From Pseudomonadota bacterium (lineage in GTDB: Bacteria; Pseudomonadota; Alphaproteobacteria; Rhizobiales; Rhizobiaceae): a DNA stretch of 7,478 nucleotides. Below the pieces are notes generated by a model. The model saw nothing but the letters and a program-made list of their open reading frames with translations, was not told the origin of the DNA and searched no databases. Every line of letters starts with the position of its first letter. Position 1 is the first letter of the stretch. Of this stretch, positions 1-6,309 are shown piece by piece. The stretch lies in assembly GCA_023433855.1 (NCBI GenBank), contig JAEYTV010000244.1:1-7478 (forward strand). Reading direction: 5' to 3'. A program made the translations under genes and the position numbers.

Positions 1-2245
1 AAAACCGCGCCGCGGCCGTGCCGGGCTGCAGCCCGTCACCGTTGCCGACGGCAATGCTCACGCGACGAAAAACGACGGGTTCGATCGGCTTGCGGCTGTG
101 GCTCACCTTCGCGTAATCAAGCCGGATAGCGTAGTCGGCAGAGGTAAGACCCCAAGCCGCCTCATCGCCGTCGCCGGTAACGTTGACCAGCGTGAAGGCG
201 CTACGGACCTTGCCGGCCGCAGCGAACGCTCCGCGCCCCGCGCCCATATCACCGCGGTTGTCGCGGCTGCTCTTGGCGGTGTGGTGCACGACTAGGATGC
301 AGCAACCTGTTCGTGCGGCGATGTTCGCGATCTCCTGCATGAGGTCGTTCATATCGTCGTTTGAGTTCTCGATGCCGTTCTTCATTAGGCTGACCTGCGG
401 ATCGAGCACGACAAGCACTGCGCCGTGCTCCCGAATCCGGTTTTCCAGCAACTCGGCGCCGCTGGCGCGTACCAGCGGTTTGCCCCGATCAGTCCGGTGC
501 ATGATCGTCAGAGGTTCATCGTCTATTCCGGACCATAGGACGATGGAGTGTTTCATGTCGGACTCTACCAGCCCGTAGTGCCGCTGGACCGCGGCCAGGC
601 GTCGTTCCATTTCGTCCGCACGGTCCTCGGCGTTGTAGACGATGGCCGGGCCGCTGCGGTGAAGCTGCTCACGACACTGGCCGGCAGCCCCGTTCAGTAT
701 GTCGCGTCGTCCCGATGCAACGATCACTGCATCGCGCAGCGTGAACGTTGATTTGCTAACGCCAGGCTCACCGACGCACTGCGTGACATCGCCGACCGGC
801 AGCCGTGGTTCGATGAGCATCTCGCGAACCGGAATAGCCTTCGGCTCGACGATGCCGCGCACCACGCGCAGGCCGCGCCTTGGCGGGCTGTCAGGCACGT
901 CTTCGAAGTAGCGTTCGGCATAGTCGTGCGTCAGGCGGAAGCTGCGGCCACCGTGGGCCTGCGTCCAGATGTGAGGTTCGCCGTCGGTGTAGATGACCGC
1001 CACGTTACGCCCGGCTCCGTATTCGGATTCGACTGGATCCGGGCAGGTCTTTTTATGAAATCTTGTGGGCTCATCCAGAATCTGGTCGACGGTTGCTACG
1101 GTGCCGTCGTCCAACGTGATCTGGTAGGCGCCGACGAGTACTTCCGATTCATTGGCCAAGCGCACAATCTTTTCGGCCTCGGCTCGGCCCAAGCCGCCGG
1201 CGACGTACTTGTCGACCTTTGCGTTCTGATACGAGGCCGCGACCTCTGCAGCCTGTTCAGCGCAAGACGCACGAAGATCAGCAACGACCCGCGCGAGGTC
1301 TTCCTGTTCTGAATCGGTTAGCGGCGGCAACTTCTTTGTGTCGATGAACCCACCGGCTTTGACGACCCGCGGTCGACGAGCATCAGGTTGATATGCCAAT
1401 CGGCTGTCCTCGAGGATCGCATCGGCTTCGTACCAGAGCCGTTCCGGACCCTTAGTTGCGGCCTTGTCGATCAGCGTCTTGATGCTAACGCGACCGTTCT
1501 TGGCGATCGCCGGAAATCCGAAACCCGCCAACAGAAGACGGTCGAACAGACGATCGGCAAAGTCGGAAACATCCGCGCCATCAAGGGCGATCAGATAGCG
1601 ATGCTGCCCGCTGTTTTCGCCGGTCGACTTGCCGCTGGCGGCGTTGACAATTCCTGTCGAAACCGATGGGCGCAATATCATGAGCGCTTCACCGAAATCT
1701 GGAAACACGGACGCGAGTACGCCGCTGATCTGGCCAGGCGTTTCCCTCACGCGTCGTTGGATCTCGGCCGGCCAGTCTTTTACGTCGAAATCGAGGCCGA
1801 GAAGCGCGTGGCTTTTCTGCGGCCGAAAGAATTCCTGCGTGCGGGCAATGGCGCCGGGCGTGTCCGGCAATTGTTCCGCCGTTACCACGCGACAGTCCGA
1901 ACGGTCGTCGGGCGGCGGTACCATGACGAGGGCTTGGTTTGGTTTCAGTGCGGTCAGCGTGTCTATGAGCGTACGGCCCATATCATCAGCGCTGCCCTGC
2001 ATCGTAACACGCCGTGCGTTGCCGACCGACATGCCTGGCGTGCGGCTGCCCTTGGGCGTCCCATCGTCGCCAACGCCGAAGCTTTTCGTCAGCGCAGCCG
2101 CGCTTTCCACGACGGTAAAAGACACGGAAGGGGTGGGGAACAATTCCGCTTTGACAAGCCGGAGATTCCCTTGTCGGGATTGCTCGCGAACCTGCTCCCA
2201 GGACAACGCGGGCTTTGATTTCTCAGCGTTCTGTGATAGAGTCAC
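1..2245 (-). CDS. Primase-helicase-like replication protein (RepA/AAA_25-type ATPase), C-terminus off the window
   Basis: One uninterrupted minus-strand frame of at least 748 codons runs off the left edge with no stop. It probably unwinds DNA and perhaps primes replication of the excised element. The C-terminal half has a RecA-fold ATPase: Walker A GEPGVSKST at residues 492-500, Walker B VLVVLDP at 610-616 (D615), and a VVHHTAK motif with H654/H655/K658, as in RepA/AAA_25 hexameric helicases. The Walker A is unusual in having Ser where the Gly before Lys is expected. The N-terminal half has LGLDFDVKDW (D152, D154), SGQHRYL (H215) and LIALD (D222), which resemble the three active-site motifs of archaeo-eukaryotic primases or RepB-type primases; this part is inferred. 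The GTG start at 2245 is chosen because a stop lies five codons upstream and AAGG sits 10 nt before it. It follows the small HTH gene by 57 bp. ATPase call firm, primase call tentative. Confidence 0.85.
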   Translation of the reverse strand, partial: MTLSQNAEKSKPALSWEQVREQSRQGNLRLVKAELFPTPSVSFTVVESAAALTKSFGVGDDGTPKGSRTPGMSVGNARRVTMQGSADDMGRTLIDTLTALKPNQALVMVPPPDDRSDCRVVTAEQLPDTPGAIARTQEFFRPQKSHALLGLDFDVKDWPAEIQRRVRETPGQISGVLASVFPDFGEALMILRPSVSTGIVNAASGKSTGENSGQHRYLIALDGADVSDFADRLFDRLLLAGFGFPAIAKNGRVSIKTLIDKAATKGPERLWYEADAILEDSRLAYQPDARRPRVVKAGGFIDTKKLPPLTDSEQEDLARVVADLRASCAEQAAEVAASYQNAKVDKYVAGGLGRAEAEKIVRLANESEVLVGAYQITLDDGTVATVDQILDEPTRFHKKTCPDPVESEYGAGRNVAVIYTDGEPHIWTQAHGGRSFRLTHDYAERYFEDVPDSPPRRGLRVVRGIVEPKAIPVREMLIEPRLPVGDVTQCVGEPGVSKSTFTLRDAVIVASGRRDILNGAAGQCREQLHRSGPAIVYNAEDRADEMERRLAAVQRHYGLVESDMKHSIVLWSGIDDEPLTIMHRTDRGKPLVRASGAELLENRIREHGAVLVVLDPQVSLMKNGIENSNDDMNDLMQEIANIAARTGCCILVVHHTAKSSRDNRGDMGAGRGAFAAAGKVRSAFTLVNVTGDGDEAAWGLTSADYAIRLDYAKVSHSRKPIEPVVFRRVSIAVGNGDGLQPGTAAARF

Positions 2246-2302
2246 GGTGTCAAAACCTTATATGGCCGGTTCGCCTTTCCCGAGGCGGCCGGCCGTTTCA
2301 TT

Positions 2303-2533
2303 TCACGTGTTGTCTACGACCAGTCGGAGGTACGGGACCGGCAAGCGCGGCTTCGGTCGGCGCCGGCGGACCAGACGCAAGATGTCTCGGCGGGACACTA
2401 AAAGTCGGTCGCCGCGGACGCAGTCGACGCGCCCCGACATAGCTTGGTCGCGCACCCATCCAGTCGACCGCTCGGCGATTGCAGCCGCCTCAGTTGCGGT
2501 AATGAAGTCATCGGCCTTGTTTGGTACCGGCAT
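2303..2533 (-). CDS. Small winged-HTH DNA-binding protein (excisionase/AlpA-like)
   Basis: This 76-residue protein has a MerR-type helix-turn-helix of the excisionase/HTH_17 kind at about residues 11-55: FITATEAAAIAERS forms the first helices, STGWVRDQAMSGRV the recognition region, and GDRLLVSRRDILRLV the wing and last helix. A very basic stretch RRRRPKPR follows at 56-63. Such proteins bind DNA as excision factors or as regulators. The ATG at 2533 is preferred over an in-frame start at 2614 because GGAG lies 9 nt before it and the extra N-terminal 27 residues are Arg-rich without domain character. It lies directly before the primase-helicase gene, which suggests control of replication. It is the second such HTH in the element, and which of the two is the true excisionase cannot be told from sequence. 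Confidence 0.8.
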   Translation of the reverse strand: MPVPNKADDFITATEAAAIAERSTGWVRDQAMSGRVDCVRGDRLLVSRRDILRLVRRRRPKPRLPVPYLRLVVDNT

Positions 2534-2623
2534 TCTCGTGGGCTCCAGTTTTTCCGTTAGTCTGAACCGGGCACGTGTGCGAAGCGACCACACACAGACG
2601 CACCCGAATCGCACAAGAGGCGG

Positions 2624-3430
2624 TCAAGCGGCCTCTGTGTGCCGTCGCTCTAGGACCCCGAGCGCGCGATCCATCACGTCGGGCATGTCGTGGTGGCTGT
2701 GGAGCGCTAGCGCCAGGTCGCGGCCGTTCAATCCAGGAAACTTTTTGGCTTGCCGAGCCGAACGATAGACCTCGCAGAGTCCGGCAACTGTCAGGCGCAA
2801 CCCCGTGATCTCGGCGGTCAGATAAGTCTGGATGTCGACGTTGCTCCGCAAGACGCGATCGTTCACATGCCGCAGCAGGTCGACAGAATAACGCTGCGCG
2901 GCGCGGCGGATATGAAATCGGGTCAGTTCTTGCGTCGAGTTGGACGCTTTTGTGATCCCTCGATTCAAAAAAGCAGCGGCCGCTTCGTGCCTGGCGTTCG
3001 CGGTGCGGCCGGGAATAAGGTCGACGACGCCGGCAACCAGCCGTGCGTTACGATTAAAATGACTTGCTCGGTCGGGCACCGGCTGGCGCATCTGGTCCAT
3101 CAGCCGACCTTGCGCCCGATATCCCCGGACGATGGTGCTCACCAAGCTGTCGATATCTGCAGCGCTAGACGCAGCATCCACGCCGCGGCGCCGCAATTCA
3201 TCCAGCGCCGCCTCCCGGTATTCCCGGTCGAATGCTTCGAGAAGCGGGTTGACCCGGCCCGCCCACTTCGCGAACTCGATCGGGTCGTGGTGTGTTATAG
3301 TGATGGGCGGCATCCACAGGTCAACGCCCGGATCCTGGTCAAGGAGTTCCTCCGACGCCGCCATGAAGGCCAGAAATGAGTTGGGGTCCGGATCGTCGAA
3401 ACGAGCCGGGTAGTCCGGGCGCTCGGCCAT
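2624..3430 (-). CDS. Hypothetical 268-aa protein of the mobile element
   Basis: I do not recognise this family. The protein is soluble, with no signal peptide or membrane segment. The N-terminal 50 residues are acidic and proline-rich (for example FDDPDPNSF). The rest looks mostly helical, with alternating charged and Leu/Ala-rich stretches (EAFDREYREAALDELRRRG near residues 66-84, and ITGLRLTVAGLCEVYRSARQ near 210-229) and a His-rich ALHSHHDM near the C-terminus. The ATG at 3430 is chosen, with GAGG 10 nt upstream; a TTG two codons earlier, at 3436, would overlap the excisionase stop by 3 nt. Either way it is tightly coupled to the HTH gene before it, so the two are almost certainly one transcription unit. 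Its place between excisionase and replication genes suggests an element-maintenance role, but this is only context. Confidence 0.75.
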   Translation of the reverse strand: MAERPDYPARFDDPDPNSFLAFMAASEELLDQDPGVDLWMPPITITHHDPIEFAKWAGRVNPLLEAFDREYREAALDELRRRGVDAASSAADIDSLVSTIVRGYRAQGRLMDQMRQPVPDRASHFNRNARLVAGVVDLIPGRTANARHEAAAAFLNRGITKASNSTQELTRFHIRRAAQRYSVDLLRHVNDRVLRSNVDIQTYLTAEITGLRLTVAGLCEVYRSARQAKKFPGLNGRDLALALHSHHDMPDVMDRALGVLERRHTEAA

Positions 3431-3432
3431 CT

Positions 3433-3630
3433 TCAAGCCGCCTCGGCGCAGCTTGCCAAGAAAGCGTCGGCGTCGATCCGGCGCACCAACGTGCGACCGC
3501 CGATCTTGATTTTCTTCAGACGGCCGGTGCGGAGCAGGCGCCAGACGCCGGCGCGGCTGATACGAAAATAGATCGCAGTTTCGTTGATAGTGAGGACTGC
3601 CGACGATGCGGCATGGTGCTGGATTCCCAT
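3433..3630 (-). CDS. Excisionase-like HTH protein (HTH_17 family)
   Basis: This 65-residue protein is almost entirely one MerR-like winged helix of the excisionase/HTH_17 family at residues 12-60: LTINETAIYFRISRAGVWRLL is the helix-turn-helix and GRLKKIKIGGRTLVRRIDADAF the wing and closing helix. Members direct a tyrosine integrase toward excision and often repress the early promoter. The ATG at 3630 is preferred because AGGA lies 6 nt before it; a TTG at 3678 would add 16 residues without domain character and would start inside a palindrome. It is the first gene of the leftward operon, behind a good promoter-like sequence (3724-3752) and a palindrome-rich leader that it may bind. The 268-aa gene begins within a few bases of its stop. 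Confidence 0.85.
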   Translation of the reverse strand: MGIQHHAASSAVLTINETAIYFRISRAGVWRLLRTGRLKKIKIGGRTLVRRIDADAFLASCAEAA

Positions 3631-3692
3631 TGATGATCCTGACCGGAGCGAACGCTCCAATTTGTTGACGTTGGCCAACTTCAGATCATCAA
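3630..3692. promoter_or_regulatory. Palindrome-rich leader, candidate operator of the excisionase operon
   Basis: Three inverted repeats are packed into 63 bp between the promoter and the excisionase start: outer 9-bp arms TTGATGATC (3630-3638) and GATCATCAA (3684-3692); an inner GGAGCG-AA-CGCTCC (3645-3658); and a perfect palindrome GTTGGCCAAC (3670-3679). Dyads here would suit binding by an HTH regulator, an excisionase, or an RNA structure that hides the ribosome site, which overlaps one outer arm. The repeats are seen; the role is inferred. Confidence 0.5.
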
Positions 3693-3723
3693 GTCACCGT
3701 TCCACAAAAGGCCATTTGCATTG

Positions 3724-3752
3724 AACTTAGCAGGGTGTCGCATACAAGTCAA
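3724..3752 (-). promoter_or_regulatory. Candidate sigma-70 promoter for the excisionase operon
   Basis: Read on the minus strand, TTGACT (3752-3747) and TAAGTT (3729-3724) are separated by 17 bp. The -35 matches consensus at five of six positions and the -10 at three of six. It lies about 95 bp before the excisionase start, facing that gene. Confidence 0.5.
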
Positions 3753-3798
3753 AGCAGTTCGCGAAGGGTGTCATAGTAATTCGACATACGAAATACTT

Positions 3799-3816
3799 GG
3801 GTCGCGGTTCCGACCC
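3799..3816 (-). terminator. Possible weak hairpin after the lipoprotein gene
   Basis: GGGTCG (3799-3804) and CGACCC (3811-3816) can pair around a 6-nt loop, about 55 bp beyond the lipoprotein stop. On the minus strand the hairpin is followed by AAGTATTT rather than a proper T run, so intrinsic termination is doubtful. Confidence 0.25.
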
Positions 3817-3870
3817 CACGAGCTATGGAAGTCTGCAAGCCCCGCCCATTGTGAGGTTCGGCAGAGCGCT

Positions 3871-4164
3871 TCACGGGCAGTAGCCCCGGATTTCCATTCG
3901 CTCGATGATGAAGTGTTCGGGTGTGCCGCCCTTGCCGAGCGGTTTGGTGTACCACCACGATTTACAGGGTACGGAGAAGATAAAGACACGCTGTCCGCCT
4001 AGATCGAAAAACTCATCGGGCGTCGTACCGTTCCTAATCATAAAGTCAGACAAGGGACGCCCAACGTAGCTAGAGTTGAGCTCCGCACTTTTGTTGATCT
4101 GTTGCTCTGCGGTCGTGCAGCCGACAAGGAGGCAGCAAGCCCAAAGTATGCATGCACGTTTCAT
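3871..4164 (-). CDS. Small lipoprotein downstream of the integrase
   Basis: This 97-residue protein starts MKRACILWACCLLVGC: two early basic residues, a hydrophobic core and a lipobox LVGC with the lipidated cysteine at 16. Thr at positions 17-18, with no Asp at +2, suggests outer-membrane delivery in a Gram-negative host. The mature part contains YVGRPLSDFMIRNGTTPDEF followed by LGGQRVFIFSV, a pattern I associate with small lipoproteins of phages and accessory regions; no function is known to me. The ATG at 4164 is chosen because GGAGG lies just before it and the signal peptide then begins MKR; an in-frame ATG at 4185 touches the integrase stop. It lies 21 bp behind the integrase on the same strand and is probably cotranscribed. 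A role in envelope modification or superinfection exclusion is speculation from context. Confidence 0.8.
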   Translation of the reverse strand: MKRACILWACCLLVGCTTAEQQINKSAELNSSYVGRPLSDFMIRNGTTPDEFFDLGGQRVFIFSVPCKSWWYTKPLGKGGTPEHFIIERMEIRGYCP

Positions 4165-4185
4165 GACCCCTCCCCCTTGAGGCAT

Positions 4186-5430
4186 TCAAATATCCGGCGC
4201 CATGCTCCGGATTGTCTCGGCTACATAGGACGGCGCCAGGTGCGCGTAATGCCTATCCACCATCCGGGTGTCGGAGTGGCCGAGCGCCTGCGCCACAACC
4301 ATCAGCGGAGCGCCTTTCCTGATCATCGTGCTGGCGTAAGTGTGACGCAATTCGTGGAGGGTAATGTCAGCGAGTTCGGCGCGCCTGACGAGATTCTTAA
4401 AAGGACGGTGATAGGTCGACTTTACCCACGCCGCGCCGCCCTCTTGGCGCAGCAGCGGTTCGTCACCAGCACGATTGGCCGCGAGCTGGTCGAAGAGCTC
4501 GGCGCCACCCGCTGGCAGCGGGACATGTCGAGGCTTCCCACTTTTGCTCTCGGCGATAAACACCGATCGGTTGGTTGCGTCGTAGTCGGCGACGGTAAGG
4601 CGAGCGATTTCTCCAAATCGGGCCCCCGTCACCAGTGCCGCTGAGACGAGTTCACGGATTGCTCCGTTACTATGGGACAGCAGCGTCCGTTGTTCTTCGG
4701 CAGACAGAAACCGCACTCGACGGCCCGCTGTACCTTTGAACGGTTTCACCAGCCGCCACGCGGTGTCGTCTGTGACAAGACGATTGGCGTAGGCCCAATT
4801 CAGCGCAGCCTTGAGGGTAGTCAGCGTCCGGTTCGCAGTATCGCGCCGCTTACGAACTATCTCCGGATCCTTGAGATCAACGATGACAACGTTTGGCTTA
4901 TCGGCATACCTGGCCGTTCGACGACGCTTCTCCGCGGTCACAAGACCGTCTCTCCACGCACGCACTTTTCCGATGGACAGTTCTGCAACTCGAGTGCGCC
5001 CAAGCTTCGGCCGGATAGCGAAATCCGCCCTGCCCCGAGCCTCTTCAACCGACTTCATCCCTTCGGCGCCTCGAGCCTCGAAATAGCGGTCAAGCACGTC
5101 ATTTACGGTGAGGCTCACCCCAATTTTCTCACCACTAACCTTCAGGGATTTTGCCCACGACCTTGCTGCGGCTTTCGCTTGCTCATGATCGAGAATAGAA
5201 ACGCCGTCCGCGGGCGCCACATCATCGGCTTTTCCAATACGCAGTTGCTGCCGACTCCCATCGGCGGTTCGTGAGGCGGCAAGCCACGAGCCCCCGCGGC
5301 CCCGTGTGCCGCGACCGCGCCGATAACCAAGTCGCACGCCGGGCGCGATCATTTCCCACTCGGGCTGGTCGGATTTAGGTAGAGCGCTACGGCTCGTCTT
5401 GCTGGAGAGAATGCTTCGCCGTTGCGCCAT
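4186..5430 (-). CDS. int: Tyrosine-recombinase integrase of the element
   Basis: This 414-residue tyrosine recombinase catalyses integration at, and excision from, the tRNA-Glu site next to it. Residues 1-100 form an arm-binding-like N-terminal part, about 108-225 the SAM-like core-binding domain, and about 240-405 the catalytic domain. All catalytic residues are visible: R271 in VTGARFGE, K296 in ESKSGKPRHVPL, H359 and R362 in HELRHT, H385 in LGHSDT, and the nucleophile Y395 in DRHYAHL. The length is normal for phage and island integrases, and the gene appears intact. The ATG at 5430 has GAGGGG just upstream. It reads away from the attachment site 140 bp to its right. An AT-rich promoter-like region, direct repeats and a hairpin lie in between, which could allow self-regulation. 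Confidence 0.97.
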   Translation of the reverse strand: MAQRRSILSSKTSRSALPKSDQPEWEMIAPGVRLGYRRGRGTRGRGGSWLAASRTADGSRQQLRIGKADDVAPADGVSILDHEQAKAAARSWAKSLKVSGEKIGVSLTVNDVLDRYFEARGAEGMKSVEEARGRADFAIRPKLGRTRVAELSIGKVRAWRDGLVTAEKRRRTARYADKPNVVIVDLKDPEIVRKRRDTANRTLTTLKAALNWAYANRLVTDDTAWRLVKPFKGTAGRRVRFLSAEEQRTLLSHSNGAIRELVSAALVTGARFGEIARLTVADYDATNRSVFIAESKSGKPRHVPLPAGGAELFDQLAANRAGDEPLLRQEGGAAWVKSTYHRPFKNLVRRAELADITLHELRHTYASTMIRKGAPLMVVAQALGHSDTRMVDRHYAHLAPSYVAETIRSMAPDI

Positions 5431-5442
5431 ATACCCCTCGAA

Positions 5443-5462
5443 TTCGTTGCCGATTTCGTTGC
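5443..5462. repeat. Two direct repeats TTCGTTGC with 12-bp period, candidate integrase arm site
   Basis: TTCGTTGC occurs at 5443-5450 and again at 5455-5462, 12 bp apart start to start, just before the integrase start codon. Closely spaced direct repeats near an att core are typical arm-type recombinase sites. The repeat is seen; the role is inferred. Confidence 0.35.
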
Positions 5463-5463
5463 T

Positions 5464-5487
5464 ATCCAGTCCCTGAAACCACTGGAT
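5464..5487 (-). promoter_or_regulatory. Hairpin in the integrase leader
   Basis: ATCCAGT (5464-5470) and ACTGGAT (5481-5487) form a perfect 7-bp inverted repeat around a 10-nt loop, 34 bp before the integrase start. It could be an operator dyad, or a leader RNA hairpin if transcription starts in the AT-rich stretch to its right. Confidence 0.4.
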
Positions 5488-5492
5488 GCTCT

Positions 5493-5546
5493 TTGAGACT
5501 ATATGACGAATTATATAATGAAATCAAATGTGTAATAGGGTCTCAA
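5493..5546 (-). promoter_or_regulatory. AT-rich candidate integrase promoter flanked by TTGAGAC inverted repeat
   Basis: An AT-rich core contains TATAAT on the minus strand (5515-5510), a perfect -10 facing the integrase; no convincing -35 at normal spacing is visible. The core is bracketed by TTGAGAC (5493-5499) and GTCTCAA (5540-5546), an exact 7-bp inverted repeat 40 bp apart. It may be a promoter bound by a regulator at both edges, or a recombinase or integration host factor binding region next to the att core. Confidence 0.4.
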
Positions 5547-5570
5547 TCTGTGTCATGTTGTTCCAGATAA

Positions 5571-5618
5571 CCCTCTTTCACGGCGGTAACAGGGGTTCGA
5601 TTCCCCTTGGGCGTACCA
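5571..5618 (+). other. attR: Attachment site: 3' fragment of tRNA-Glu (TTC)
   Basis: From the anticodon loop onward this is a tRNA-Glu: loop CTTTCAC (5575-5581, anticodon TTC at 5577-5579), 3' anticodon strand GGCGG (5582-5586), T stem AGGGG (5591-5595), T loop TTCGATT, CCCCT (5603-5607), acceptor strand TGGGCGT (5608-5614), discriminator A and encoded CCA (5616-5618). The 5' anticodon strand is ACCCT instead of the expected CCGCC, and no D arm or 5' acceptor strand precedes it, so this is a partial copy and not a working gene. Tyrosine integrases commonly use tRNA 3' halves as att sites and leave such a fragment at one end. Its orientation puts the intact tRNA-Glu, and the element's other end, to the left. 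Confidence 0.85.
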
Positions 5619-5656
5619 ACCTTTTCAAGCACTTAGCGCCCCTCCCCCATCTCTGT

Positions 5657-5675
5657 CCAATATCTGGCCAATATC
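5657..5675. repeat. Direct repeat CCAATATC with 11-bp period
   Basis: CCAATATC is found at 5657-5664 and 5668-5675, one helical turn apart and about 40 bp from the end of the tRNA fragment. It may be a protein-binding pair; it may also be chance. Confidence 0.3.
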
Positions 5676-5744
5676 GGTCCCGACGCATCGATTCGGGAAT
5701 GGTCTTGGACTTGGCCCGCGCCGACAATGCCTTCCCTCTTCAAC

Positions 5745-5768
5745 CGGTGCCAACTACGGTGCCAACTT
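5745..5768. repeat. Tandem 12-mer repeat CGGTGCCAACT(A/T)
   Basis: CGGTGCCAACTA (5745-5756) is followed immediately by CGGTGCCAACTT (5757-5768); the two copies differ only in the last base. The tandem lies 127 bp right of the tRNA fragment. GGTGCCAA-type repeats would suit an integrase arm site of a second element, but this is inference. Confidence 0.45.
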
Positions 5769-6119
5769 GGGCTGGAGGGTTACATTGAAGCCGTTTCCCA
5801 ATTGGAAGGTCGCACAAAGCGCATTGAGCGCCTCTCTCGGCGAGTTGCTGCAGCCAAAACACGACACCATACAGGTTCATGGTGCTGCATCGGAATGCGA
5901 TCCCTCGGTTGACTAAGTCGTGATCGATGTTCCACGGTCAGAACGTCGCCCGCATATTCGCGAACGAAGCAGGAGACGCGTTGGCATTGCTATACGCACC
6001 GGGCCGACGGCGAGGCTTTGCTGGGGCGGTGACGGCAGGGCCTGGCCGCTTCGCTTTGTGGCTTGCTTTTCTTTGCAACTGATCGATGTTTGAGGTGTGG
6101 GCAACTGAAGAGGTCGAGA

Positions 6120-6257
6120 ATGTTCCGAGCGATGATAGCGGTGCTCACTTTGTGCGCGTTGGCGGGTTGCACGACGAATGCGGGGCCGACCTACACAGGA
6201 CCGGGCCACAGAGATTGCGCACTTCCCGGCTCGTATTGCTCTTCTCAGCGCTGGTGA
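6120..6257 (+). CDS. Very small lipoprotein (45 aa)
   Basis: The product starts MFRAMIAVLTLCALAGC, a signal peptide with lipobox LAGC and lipidated cysteine at 17. The mature part is only 29 residues, CTTNAGPTY and so on, with two further cysteines at 33 and 40 that could form a disulfide in the periplasm. The ATG at 6120 is chosen because AGAGG lies 6 nt before it and the signal peptide then begins directly; an in-frame upstream ATG at 6063 would bury the signal. Lys at +2 or +3 and Asp at +2 are absent, so the outer membrane is likely in a Gram-negative cell. It leads a row of small plus-strand genes. The family and function are not recognised; it could be the shortened form of a longer lipoprotein. 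Confidence 0.7.
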   Translation: MFRAMIAVLTLCALAGCTTNAGPTYTGPGHRDCALPGSYCSSQRW

Positions 6258-6309
6258 TAGCGGGCCAAGTCGCCGCTGGACCGGGCGTGTCGTTGCGGGG
6301 TCGGCAGAA

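Larger units (their letters stand above)
5619..6119. other. Gene-poor flank right of the attachment site
   Basis: About 500 bp hold no gene I can support. Short open frames exist on both strands but lack good ribosome sites and protein-like composition. The stretch carries two sets of short direct repeats (5657-5675 and 5745-5768). It could be the chromosomal flank, or the decayed or regulatory end of another element that used the same tRNA. Confidence 0.5.

Noticed and set aside
98..2218. Several long plus-strand open frames, the largest 276 and 379 codons
   Set aside because: They overlap the unbroken minus-strand primase-helicase, which has recognisable motifs. Their translations are rich in Arg, Ser and Pro without domain patterns, as expected of shadows in high-G+C DNA.
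2750..3379. 209-codon plus-strand open frame
   Set aside because: It lies opposite the 268-aa minus-strand gene, which is coupled to the excisionase and has the better ribosome site.
4102..5274. Plus-strand open frames of 180 and 200 codons
   Set aside because: They are antisense to the integrase, which has a complete catalytic set.
5571..5618. A working tRNA gene
   Set aside because: It has no D arm or 5' acceptor strand, and the 5' anticodon strand mispairs. It is only a 3' fragment.
5528..5788. 86-codon plus-strand open frame spanning the att site
   Set aside because: It reads through the tRNA-Glu fragment and so is not a credible protein.
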